In this document: positions 15,962 through 22,185 of the stretch, piece by piece
Layout: the number at the start of each line of letters is the position of its first letter
Position numbering within the stretch: the stretch's first letter is position 1
NCBI GenBank assembly: GCA_964637345.1
Contig: CAZWTD010000009.1
Span: 1-40,374, forward strand
Direction of reading: 5' to 3'
Length of the DNA: 40,374 nt
Origin: CAZWTD01 sp964637345
GTDB taxonomy: Bacteria; Patescibacteriota; Patescibacteriia; HK-STAS-PATE-3
Program-made: the position numbers and the translations under genes
The notes under the pieces: generated by a model
The model's input: the letters and a program-made list of their open reading frames with translations, nothing else
Databases searched by the model: none
Told to the model about the DNA's origin: nothing

Positions 15962-17164
15962 TTATTCTCGTTCAAAAGAAGCTAAGAAGGTCCGAATGAA
16001 TACTCGCTTGGCATTTGAGGCTCCTTGGAGCTGATCCCGAAGTGTCCGGCTGATGAAATCCTTCTTTTCTGTCCCGCTTCGGCGGCCGATCGCCTCTTTC
16101 TTCACAAGAGCCTGAAGCCCACGTTCAAACTTACTGTAGGTTGCTCCGGCCCGGAGCGCGTTCGCGATCAACTCACCGACCTTTTGGTCGATTCGTTCGG
16201 TTAACTTTTCTTCAAACTTTTGCGCATCCAAAATTTCCGAATCATCACCGTCATCACTTGAGTACTCGAATCCCTCGAGGTAATCAACCGGGGCGCGTTC
16301 GCTTTTTGCCTTTAACGTATCGAGGTATTGAAGCGCCTTTTCCCATTCCTCCATCTTCGTCCGCTCACTAAACATTGTCTTTAAGCGCTCCTGAGCCTTG
16401 GTCCGTGCTTTTTCAAAAATCGCCTGTGCCGGTCCAAGCTCACTAAAAACTTCTGCACGGGCCTCTTTGAGACGTTCAAGCTCCTCGCTTGCGTTCAAGA
16501 TATTCTGAACGCGCTCCCGCTCTGTATCAATATCATCAAGCGTGATCCCGTAATCTTGGGAAAGCCATTCCCGCGACTTCTGCTGCATATCGCTCGGCTT
16601 AAAAAAACGTCCGATGACCGGGGCGCGCTGCCAACCCTTCTTGCGTGCGACATTCATCCAACTCGAGCGCTCTTTTAGGCTTCTCATTCCGCCGTGGTCA
16701 GCGACGAGCCCGTCCATAACCAGCTCCTTTGAGCCGATTCGCGCCTCAAGCGCGCGGTATTCGGAAATCGAATCCATGAGGGAACGGAGTGCCTCAGGAT
16801 CGCGAACTGCCATTTCTTGGACGTACTCATCGACCTCCGCCATCTCCGCTGGCGCAAATGTAATATCTAGGTCTTCTTTTATCCTCTCTGAAAAAAGTCG
16901 CTTTATTTCTGGGGCCGAGTTTTTTCCGAGCTCGAATTGCTCCCGGACCCGCGCAAAAGCGGCCCGGCCTTCTGGGGTCCCTGGGTCAACATCTTCTACG
17001 TCAAGGTCGGCGCGGTCAAGAAATTGAACGAACTCCGGCTTATCGAGAAAAGCTCGAAAGTCTGATCCCTCGCTTTCTTTCTTTCGCGCACCTTTTGAGC
17101 TCTCGGCATTTCTAAACGCCGCCTCAAAACCAGACGAAGCATCGGCACCACGTTGACCTTTCAT
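15962..17164 (-). CDS. large helical protein of unknown function
   Basis: 400 residues, highly charged and almost entirely helical, with no signal peptide or membrane segment, so probably cytoplasmic. The first 35 residues look disordered. A coiled-coil stretch is likely at about 215-275 (ERERVQNILNASEELERLKE and AQERLKTMFSERTKMEEWEK). An acidic linker (SSDDGDDSE) at about 305-315 precedes a final helical region with a basic end. It is the first gene of a two-gene operon with a strong TTGCTT-17-TATACT promoter that overlaps a palindrome. No known domain is evident. A scaffold or lineage-specific cell-biology protein is a guess. Confidence 0.7.
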   Translation of the reverse strand: MKGQRGADASSGFEAAFRNAESSKGARKKESEGSDFRAFLDKPEFVQFLDRADLDVEDVDPGTPEGRAAFARVREQFELGKNSAPEIKRLFSERIKEDLDITFAPAEMAEVDEYVQEMAVRDPEALRSLMDSISEYRALEARIGSKELVMDGLVADHGGMRSLKERSSWMNVARKKGWQRAPVIGRFFKPSDMQQKSREWLSQDYGITLDDIDTERERVQNILNASEELERLKEARAEVFSELGPAQAIFEKARTKAQERLKTMFSERTKMEEWEKALQYLDTLKAKSERAPVDYLEGFEYSSDDGDDSEILDAQKFEEKLTERIDQKVGELIANALRAGATYSKFERGLQALVKKEAIGRRSGTEKKDFISRTLRDQLQGASNAKRVFIRTFLASFERE

Positions 17165-17190
17165 GATTTTGTGTTATTAATTTCATTGAT

Positions 17191-17226
17191 AGTATAGCAC
17201 AAAATTCTTACGTAAGCAAGTAAGAA
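17191..17226 (-). promoter_or_regulatory. promoter with overlapping operator-like palindrome
   Basis: On the minus strand TTGCTT (17214-17219), a 17-nt spacer and TATACT (17191-17196). The spacer and -35 box overlap the palindrome CTTACGTAAG (17207-17216), which is itself flanked by a further GTAAG half site, so TTCTTAC (17205-17211) and GTAAGAA (17220-17226) also form an inverted repeat. The layout fits a repressor site over a promoter. Confidence 0.5.
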
Positions 17227-17236
17227 GGCTATTCCT

Positions 17237-17311
17237 TGGGTGCCGGGGCGGGATTTGCACCCGCGACCTTCGGATTATGAGCCCGACGAGCTACTTCTGC
17301 TCCACCCGGCA
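17237..17311 (-). tRNA. initiator tRNA-Met (anticodon CAT), atypical elbow
   Basis: On the minus strand the gene resembles bacterial initiators in GTGGAGCAG, GTAGCTCGTCGGGCTCATAA and CGAAGGTC. The acceptor is TGCCGGG/CCCGGCA, so position 1:72 is a weak U-A pair rather than the C-A mismatch. The anticodon stem is TCGGG/TCCGA, with one G-U in place of the third G-C pair. The D loop is only AGAAGTA, without the G18-G19 pair, and the T loop is TGCAAAT, with G at position 55. CCA is encoded. The elbow contacts G18-Psi55 and G19-C56 therefore cannot form in the usual way. Confidence 0.85.
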
Positions 17312-17317
17312 ACAGAC

Positions 17318-17345
17318 AGTCTACGGGTATTTGAAAAGAAGTCAA
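17318..17345 (-). promoter_or_regulatory. promoter of initiator tRNA
   Basis: On the minus strand TTGACT (17340-17345), a 16-nt spacer and TAGACT (17318-17323), ending 6 nt before the tRNA. Confidence 0.55.
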
Positions 17346-17425
17346 CCCCAATGCGCGGGGGTTGATTTGCTGATCATCTTATGACACAATAGTCCCGCTT
17401 GATTCATTTTATACGAACACCCCAT

Positions 17426-17591
17426 CGAACGAACGAGGAGCGCAGGCCGGCATTCGCGGGCGAGCACGCGTTCGTGAGGGAAGGGGGACGCGATGAGAAA
17501 GAAGTGGCGCAACACGCTCTCTTCCGAACGAACGAGGAGCGCAGCCCGGCATTCGCGGGCGAGCACGCGTTCGTGAGGGAAGGGGGACGCG
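17426..17591. repeat. two 67-bp direct repeats
   Basis: 17426-17492 and 17525-17591 match at 66 of 67 positions (one G/C difference). Each unit is GC-rich, opens with CGAACGAACGAGGAGCGCAG, has an internal CGAACG...CGTTCG inverted pair and ends in a run of purines, GGGAAGGGGGACGCG. They fill the stretch between the two Met-type tRNA genes, which has no believable protein gene. They look like a dispersed intergenic element present twice here. Confidence 0.85.
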
Positions 17592-17653
17592 GGCGAAAGC
17601 TGGAGTCCCGACGCATTCGGTCGGGACGGAAGCGGCAGCCCGCGATCACCCGT

Positions 17654-17730
17654 GCCTGGGTAGCTCAGTTGGTTAGAGCGGAGGACTCATAAGCCTCAGG
17701 TCGCCGGTTCGATCCCGGCCCCAGGTACCA
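17654..17730 (+). tRNA. tRNA with CAT anticodon (elongator Met or Ile2)
   Basis: 77 nt with CCA encoded. The acceptor GCCTGGG pairs with CCCAGGT (a G-U at 1:72), the D arm is GCTC-AGTTGGTTA-GAGC, the anticodon arm GAGGA-CTCATAA-GCCTC has an A-G mismatch at 31:39, and the T arm is GCCGG-TTCGATC-CCGGC. The loop cannot separate elongator Met from Ile with lysidine at C34. A strong hairpin follows directly. Confidence 0.9.
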
Positions 17731-17764
17731 AAAAACGCTAGCGAAACCGCTCGCGTTTTTTGGT
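17727..17764 (+). terminator. intrinsic terminator after tRNA(CAT)
   Basis: A 12-bp perfect stem ACCAAAAAACGC/GCGTTTTTTGGT encloses a second stem AGCG/CGCT with an AAAC loop. The A and T runs within the stem let it work in both directions. It begins on the tRNA's CCA end. Confidence 0.8.
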
Positions 17765-17773
17765 TTGGCTGAC

Positions 17774-17810
17774 TTGACGATTTTGAGAAAACAAGCTAGT
17801 CTGATATCAG
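17774..17810 (+). promoter_or_regulatory. promoter of the SPFH gene with a palindrome at the start site
   Basis: TTGACG (17774-17779), a 17-nt spacer and TAGTCT (17797-17802). The perfect palindrome CTGATATCAG (17801-17810) covers the expected start, and TTTGATAT follows as a partial repeat, so an operator is possible. Confidence 0.5.
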
Positions 17811-17832
17811 TTTGATATTATCTTCCTTATTT

Positions 17833-18699
17833 ATGACTCAGGAGAAACCTGCTCAGGCAGTAAACGGCTGGTCAGCGTTATTCGTTCTACTCTTCCTTAT
17901 GCTGCTCTCTGGCCTTGCGATTGTTTGGAGCGCTGTGATTGAGTACGAAATGGGGTTAATAATGATTGTTCCTATTCTTATTGCCGGTTTCTGTTTGACC
18001 GGACTATTTATCGTGAAGCCGAATGAGGCAGTCGTCGCTACAATTTTTGGACGCTACGCTGGATCTGTGAAGTCGGCTGGCTTCTGGTGGATGAATCCTT
18101 TTGCCGATAAACGCCGCCTCTCTCTTAAAATTCACAACTTCGAAAGCGGCCATCTCAAGGTGAACGACCGGGAAGGCAACCCTATTGAGATTGGCGCAAT
18201 TGTTGTCTGGAACGTTGTCGAAACCGCCGAAGCAATTTTTAATGTCGAAGATTACCGCAACTTCGTTGAAGTTCAGTCCGAAGCGGCGATTCGTAACCTA
18301 GCGACAACCTATCCTTACGATACCCACGAAGAGAACTCGCTTTCTCTCCGCGGCAATACTGCTGAAATAGCTGAAAAACTCAAAGGAGAAATTCATGCCC
18401 GCCTTTCGCGAGCCGGGATCGAAGTAATCGAATCTCGAATCTCTCATTTGGCCTATGCTCAGGAAATCGCCGGGGCGATGCTCCGACGCCAGCAAGCAGG
18501 AGCAATTATCGCCGCTCGTCAGCTCATTGTTGAGGGAGCGGTCAGTATGGTGCACATGGCTCTGGAAAAGCTTGAACAAGGGGGGATGGTCAAGCTTGAT
18601 GAAGATCGAAAAGCTGCCATGGTAAGCAATTTGCTCGTAGTGCTCACGGGAGATCGCGATGCCCAGCCGGTTATTAATACTGGAACTCTCTACCAGTAA
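17833..18699 (+). CDS. SPFH/band-7 domain membrane protein
   Basis: 288 residues from the ATG at 17833; an upstream TTG at 17812 would start only 3 nt after the expected transcript start. Two hydrophobic helices at about 15-35 and 40-62 lead into an SPFH (stomatin, prohibitin, flotillin, HflK/C) domain at about 65-240, with VKPNEAVVATIFGRYAGSV and GNPIEIGAIVVWNV, and the helical region ESRISHLAYAQEIAGAMLRRQQAGAIIAARQ cut here to YAQEIAGAMLRRQQAGAI. Such proteins form ring-like membrane scaffolds. A tiny Arc-like gene follows after 2 nt, a pairing that suggests a dedicated partner. Confidence 0.92.
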   Translation: MTQEKPAQAVNGWSALFVLLFLMLLSGLAIVWSAVIEYEMGLIMIVPILIAGFCLTGLFIVKPNEAVVATIFGRYAGSVKSAGFWWMNPFADKRRLSLKIHNFESGHLKVNDREGNPIEIGAIVVWNVVETAEAIFNVEDYRNFVEVQSEAAIRNLATTYPYDTHEENSLSLRGNTAEIAEKLKGEIHARLSRAGIEVIESRISHLAYAQEIAGAMLRRQQAGAIIAARQLIVEGAVSMVHMALEKLEQGGMVKLDEDRKAAMVSNLLVVLTGDRDAQPVINTGTLYQ

Positions 18700-18701
18700 G
18701 C

Positions 18702-18872
18702 GTGAAGAAGCCCCAGCAAAAAAGTTTTCTTCTGCGGATTGACCAGGTAACTTTTACCGCACTCCAAAAATGGGCAAATGACGAACTTCGTAGCTTAAAC
18801 GCACAGATTGAGTGGATACTTCGTCAGGAATTAAAAAAACAACGGCGCCTGGATACTTCTCAGCGATCCTAG
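18702..18872 (+). CDS. Arc-like small DNA-binding (ribbon-helix-helix) protein
   Basis: 56 residues starting with GTG two nucleotides after the SPFH stop. The sequence KSFLLRIDQVTFTALQKWAN then DELRSLNAQIEWILRQELKK fits the Arc/MetJ ribbon-helix-helix pattern: a short strand with alternating polar and hydrophobic residues, a helix, the N-A-Q-I-E turn and a second helix. In Arc-type proteins such a fold binds operator DNA as a dimer. Its position means that it is co-translated with the SPFH protein. It may regulate the promoter at 17774-17810, where palindromes are present, or serve as an adaptor. No other start is plausible. Confidence 0.7.
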   Translation: MKKPQQKSFLLRIDQVTFTALQKWANDELRSLNAQIEWILRQELKKQRRLDTSQRS

Positions 18873-18902
18873 GCTCCCGTAGAGAACTTTGGCTATTTTG
18901 CC

Positions 18903-18986
18903 TTAGGAACCGCAACCGCAGTTACCACCGCAGCCACATTCCCCGCCACAGCAGGATCCTGATTCATCTCCGTGCATACGTATCAT
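18903..18986 (-). CDS. 27-residue Cys/Gly-rich micropeptide
   Basis: On the minus strand an ATG at 18986 overlaps the stop of the DsbA-like gene by 4 nt (ATGA) and opens a 27-residue frame ending with TAA at 18903. The peptide contains six cysteines among glycines (SCCGGECGCGGNCGCGS as its last 17 residues). An internal ATG at residue 4 is an alternative start. The composition suggests metal binding, as in metallothionein-like tails, or a redox partner of the thioredoxin-fold proteins beside it. Similar Cys-Gly tails occur at the ends of unrelated bacterial proteins, so function is open. The ATGA coupling is the main reason to believe it is translated. Confidence 0.5.
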   Translation of the reverse strand: MIRMHGDESGSCCGGECGCGGNCGCGS

Positions 18987-19756
18987 GAGTTAGTTGAATT
19001 CGTAGATTCCGTACTTGTATTCGTGTTTTCAACCTTAGCCAGCGCCTCGTTGATCAACGTCTTCCATTCATCAAGCGTCTTCGCACCGACGCTTTTCTCA
19101 CCGTTAATGAAGAATGTCGGCGTCGAATTTACCTTCCGTGCATTTCCTTCAGTCACATCACGGTTCACGTCAGTCCGGCGCTCCCCGTTATCAACGCAGG
19201 CAGCAAAAGCGTCACCGTCAAGCGAAAGGTCCTTCGCATACTGCTTAAAGATATCAAGGGCCTCATTTTTGCTCTTCCCGCTCCAGGTTGACTGCTCAGA
19301 AAAAAGACGGTCATGGAAGTCCCAAAACTTCCCTTGGGCCAGCGCGCACTGAGCCGCCTCAGCCGCCGGACGAGCATTCGGGTGGATCGAGAGCGGATAA
19401 TCATTATAGACGAGCTTCACTTGGGTAGGGAAGGCAGAGAGAACCTCAGGCAAGGTTGCCTCCGCATAAGCGCAGGCCGGACATTGGAAGTCCGAATATT
19501 CTTCAATAACAACGGGCGCATTTTCTAGACCACGAACGGGATCAGTCGTGTCGAGAGGAAGATTGACGTTCCCCGTCTCGTTGGAACGAAAAATCAGGAA
19601 CCCAACCGCTACCAAAATAACTATCACCCCGCCAAGGATGCTCAAACGTCGAATCCTTCCTTGTCGCTCTTGGCGGAGAGAATCTTCGGCTTTCTCCTGA
19701 CGACGGAGCTCCCGCCGCTGCTTCTTCGTCAATTGTTCGTTAAGAGTTTCGTCCAT
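18983..19756 (-). CDS. membrane-anchored DsbA-like thioredoxin-fold protein (CPAC)
   Basis: 257 residues from the ATG at 19756, which overlaps the upstream gene by 17 nt. A basic cytoplasmic segment (KKQRRELRRQEKAEDS) precedes one membrane helix at about 40-58. The DsbA/DsbG-type thioredoxin fold follows (about 75-240) with the active site DFQCPACAYAE, the helical insert, and a cis-Pro loop STPTFFINGEK. Such proteins form or reshuffle disulfides outside the membrane. The low-complexity tail (NTNTSTESTNSTNS) is odd. It is the last full-size gene of a run of envelope genes and is coupled to the Cys-rich micropeptide. Confidence 0.88.
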   Translation of the reverse strand: MDETLNEQLTKKQRRELRRQEKAEDSLRQERQGRIRRLSILGGVIVILVAVGFLIFRSNETGNVNLPLDTTDPVRGLENAPVVIEEYSDFQCPACAYAEATLPEVLSAFPTQVKLVYNDYPLSIHPNARPAAEAAQCALAQGKFWDFHDRLFSEQSTWSGKSKNEALDIFKQYAKDLSLDGDAFAACVDNGERRTDVNRDVTEGNARKVNSTPTFFINGEKSVGAKTLDEWKTLINEALAKVENTNTSTESTNSTNS

Positions 19757-20549
19757 AATCGCGCAAATAGTTAGCCAGCAAATTGAGATCCCAACGGAGA
19801 ACTTGAGGGTCTTGGGTGAGACCACGAACGGTCAGAAGGAGCGTGTCCGGATCGTTCTCGGTAAACGTCTTACCATTGTTTCCCTGGAGATCGACAACGA
19901 GAAGGCCGATCCGTTGGTGGACCGATGAAGCCGGGAGCAACGAAGCGTTCGCCTCAATCCAATCCTGAACTTGGTAACGCGTTCCGTCGCTATCAGACAC
20001 AGATAGTAGCTCAGGCGCCTCAAGACCATCAATACCCTCGCCGGCTAGGGTCACATAGAAGACAAGGGAGTTCACGTTTGCTTTCGCGAGAGCGACCCGA
20101 TCAGCAATTTCACTCTGATGACCCGATTTTGTCGGTAATGACTCAAGCGCGGCCGCCAACTCCGGAAAGAAGTAGGTGGCCTCAATAAGCATGGGCGAAC
20201 GAGTCGACCCGCTCCGCCATGCTGCGTCGAAATAATCGGTAAACCGAGCGGATTTTACATCGAGCACGCCCGCGTTCGTTAGAACCGTATCATTCGTTGC
20301 TCCCGTTCTCTCAGGAAGATTCAGATAGGCCCCGAGGACGAGAAGGCAAAGTCCCGCAATCCAAATGGAGAGCGGGAGCATGCGCCGACGAGCCGGCAGC
20401 CCGGAGCCTATTCCAAGCGTACCAGGGCCCGAAGCTACTCGAGGAGCCCGAATCTGGGCTGCCCGACGACTAGAGGAGGCCGTCGATGACGGATTTGAAG
20501 GTGTCGTACGGGAGGGCACCGCTGATGAGTTGACCGGTCGTAAGATCAT
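19740..20549 (-). CDS. membrane-anchored protein of unknown function
   Basis: About 269 residues if started at the ATG at 20549. ATG 20597, GTG 20519 or ATG 20381 are alternatives, and the first three overlap the preceding DsbA gene by 50-128 nt. A Ser/Pro/Arg-rich cytoplasmic segment leads to one membrane helix (MLPLSIWIAGLCLLVLGAYL) and an extracytoplasmic domain of about 190 residues. That domain has alternating strands and helices (SLVFYVTLAGEGIDGLEAPE and RIGLLVVDLQGNNGKTF) and no cysteine after the helix, so it is not an oxidoreductase. It is sandwiched between two DsbA-like genes with overlaps on both sides, suggesting a shared process. I do not recognise the family. Confidence 0.65.
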   Translation of the reverse strand: MILRPVNSSAVPSRTTPSNPSSTASSSRRAAQIRAPRVASGPGTLGIGSGLPARRRMLPLSIWIAGLCLLVLGAYLNLPERTGATNDTVLTNAGVLDVKSARFTDYFDAAWRSGSTRSPMLIEATYFFPELAAALESLPTKSGHQSEIADRVALAKANVNSLVFYVTLAGEGIDGLEAPELLSVSDSDGTRYQVQDWIEANASLLPASSVHQRIGLLVVDLQGNNGKTFTENDPDTLLLTVRGLTQDPQVLRWDLNLLANYLRDYGRNS

Positions 20550-21288
20550 TCCCCGAGAGAACGAAGGTTGCCGGCGTTCCGGTGACCCCGGCTGCATCGC
20601 CTTCGCTCGATTGCTCGGTGATGAGGTCTTGATACTTCTTCGCCGAGTAGCAGTCGTCGAACTTCGATTCGTTCAAGCCAAGGTCTTTCGCAAGGCTCGT
20701 GTAGAGACTGTCGCCGAGCTGGGTCTGCTTCTCGAAGAGTTGGTCGCCGTATTCCCAGAACTTCCCTTGCTCACCAGCACAGGCCGCTGCATTCGCTGCC
20801 GATTCAGCCTGCGGGTGAATTGAGGTTAAGGGATAGTTGCGATAGACCCAGGAAATCTCATCCGGATTCTCGTCAACTAAACGCTGGAGCGTCGGATGGA
20901 GCTGATCGCAAAATGGACACTGAAAGTCGGTGTAGGTAACGAGAGTCACCTTTGCTTTCTCCGGCTGTGCTCCCCGGTAATAATCATCCTTCGTCGGTTC
21001 AGCAATTTTTGTTGCGTCGCCGGAAGGTGCCGTGGGCTGAGCGGTGTTCGTATTCGCAACCGCAGTTCCTTTTACCTTCGCATCCGAACCTGAGGCCGGA
21101 GTACCGATAATGAGAAAAGCAACGGCCGTTACGGCAATTCCCGCAAACAGGCCAAGGAGAAAAGTCGTCTTCGGAGGAGCGTCAAGAAGTCCGCCGGCTC
21201 GACGCTGAGCAGTCGGCATTGGAGGAGGTGTTGGCTCCGGGTCGTCATGATACTCACTAGGGCGAACGTCGCGAGCTGTACTGCGCAT
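20470..21288 (-). CDS. membrane-anchored DsbA-like thioredoxin-fold protein (CPFC)
   Basis: 272 residues. A 40-residue proline-rich cytoplasmic tail precedes a membrane helix (TFLLGLFAGIAVTAVAFLII) at about 42-61, then a Thr/Ala/Pro linker. The DsbA-like domain (about 105-272) has active site DFQCPFCDQLH and cis-Pro loop GTPATFVLSG. Two more cysteines (AACAGEQG and FDDCYSA) match the pair seen in the other two paralogues and may form a structural disulfide. It has its own strong promoter (21369-21397) and starts the unit 21288-18903. Role: thiol-disulfide oxidation or isomerisation outside the membrane. Confidence 0.9.
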   Translation of the reverse strand: MRSTARDVRPSEYHDDPEPTPPPMPTAQRRAGGLLDAPPKTTFLLGLFAGIAVTAVAFLIIGTPASGSDAKVKGTAVANTNTAQPTAPSGDATKIAEPTKDDYYRGAQPEKAKVTLVTYTDFQCPFCDQLHPTLQRLVDENPDEISWVYRNYPLTSIHPQAESAANAAACAGEQGKFWEYGDQLFEKQTQLGDSLYTSLAKDLGLNESKFDDCYSAKKYQDLITEQSSEGDAAGVTGTPATFVLSGNDLTTGQLISGALPYDTFKSVIDGLL

Positions 21289-21368
21289 GGTCGTACATAA
21301 AGCTACGGATGAAAAGCTGTTGCCATGACCCTTCCCCTTCGAAAATCACGTCAAAACAGCGTAGTCGT

Positions 21369-21397
21369 AGTATACGGAAGTAGATGGAATACGTCAA
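21369..21397 (-). promoter_or_regulatory. promoter of the CPFC DsbA unit
   Basis: On the minus strand TTGACG (21392-21397), a 17-nt spacer and TATACT (21369-21374). The -35 box overlaps the stop codon of the preceding DsbA gene. The leader is about 74 nt. Confidence 0.65.
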
Positions 21398-22137
21398 TGC
21401 GAGACCGAGCGCAGTTTTTGATTCAAGATATCGCGAAAGGTTGCCTCGTCCAGGACCCCTTCATATTTCTCTCCGTTGATGAAAAAAGTGGGCGTCCCAC
21501 GAACCCCTAAAGCAATTCCATCAGCTAAATCATCTAACACTTCCTCCCGATATGTCCCCGAGTTCAGGCAGGTTGAAAAGCGTTCAAGGTTTACGCCCGA
21601 AAGCGACGCAGCGTTGCGAATACTTGCGTCGGTCATGGAATCTTGGCCAACATACAGCCGATCATGGAAGGCCCAAAACTGATTTGCCCCTTGCTCCCAA
21701 GCGCACATACCCGCCTCGGCTGCGGTCTGAGCAAGCGGATGCGCATCCGAGACAGGATAGTCACGAAAGACAAAACGAACTCGACCGGAAAATGCATTCA
21801 TTAAACGTCGAATCGTTGGAAAAACCTCGCGGCAGTACGGACATTGAAAATCCCCAAACTCAACGACAACCACTTCTGCATCGCTCGGCCCAAGACTTGG
21901 ATCATTTCCTCCGGTAAGCAGCTCGCGATTCACGGCCGCCGAAGAGGGCAGGGCCACATTCGCAGACGGGTTGTCGGTAAACTGGAGATGGGTATTCGTC
22001 ACGACATTCTGATAGGCTCGAAGGACGAGGCCAACACTTGCACCGCCAAAAATAATAAGAAAGACCGCCAGACCGAGCGGGCCGGGCCGGGTGTACCAAG
22101 GATGATGTGTAGATCGCTGTGATGTCGCGTCCTCCAT
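21394..22137 (-). CDS. membrane-anchored DsbA-like thioredoxin-fold protein (CPYC)
   Basis: 247 residues. A membrane helix at about 20-42 (LGLAVFLIIFGGASVGLVLR) anchors an extracytoplasmic DsbA-like domain (about 75-245), with active site DFQCPYCREVF, RDYPVSDAHP, the cysteine pair MCAWEQG and FSTCLNSG, and cis-Pro loop RGTPTFFINGEKYEG. The three DsbA paralogues here share order and fold but differ in the CXXC dipeptide (PA, PF, PY), which tunes redox potential, so they probably have different jobs. It has a separate near-leaderless promoter. Confidence 0.9.
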   Translation of the reverse strand: MEDATSQRSTHHPWYTRPGPLGLAVFLIIFGGASVGLVLRAYQNVVTNTHLQFTDNPSANVALPSSAAVNRELLTGGNDPSLGPSDAEVVVVEFGDFQCPYCREVFPTIRRLMNAFSGRVRFVFRDYPVSDAHPLAQTAAEAGMCAWEQGANQFWAFHDRLYVGQDSMTDASIRNAASLSGVNLERFSTCLNSGTYREEVLDDLADGIALGVRGTPTFFINGEKYEGVLDEATFRDILNQKLRSVSH

Positions 22138-22146
22138 GCTCGCCCC

Positions 22147-22175
22147 ATTGTACCACGTCGGACGGGGTTTCGAAA
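22147..22175 (-). promoter_or_regulatory. promoter of the CPYC DsbA gene
   Basis: On the minus strand a weak -35 TTTCGA (22170-22175), a 17-nt spacer and TACAAT (22147-22152). Only 9 nt separate the -10 box from the ATG. Confidence 0.45.
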
Positions 22176-22185
22176 CGCCGCTAGA

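Noticed and set aside
17426..17591. CRISPR array
   Set aside because: Only two copies, units of 67 bp with a 32-bp gap, no cas genes in the window.
17399..17692. 97-residue frame across the 67-bp repeats
   Set aside because: The frame exists because the repeat unit and spacer happen to stay open; both strands are open and the frame enters the tRNA gene.
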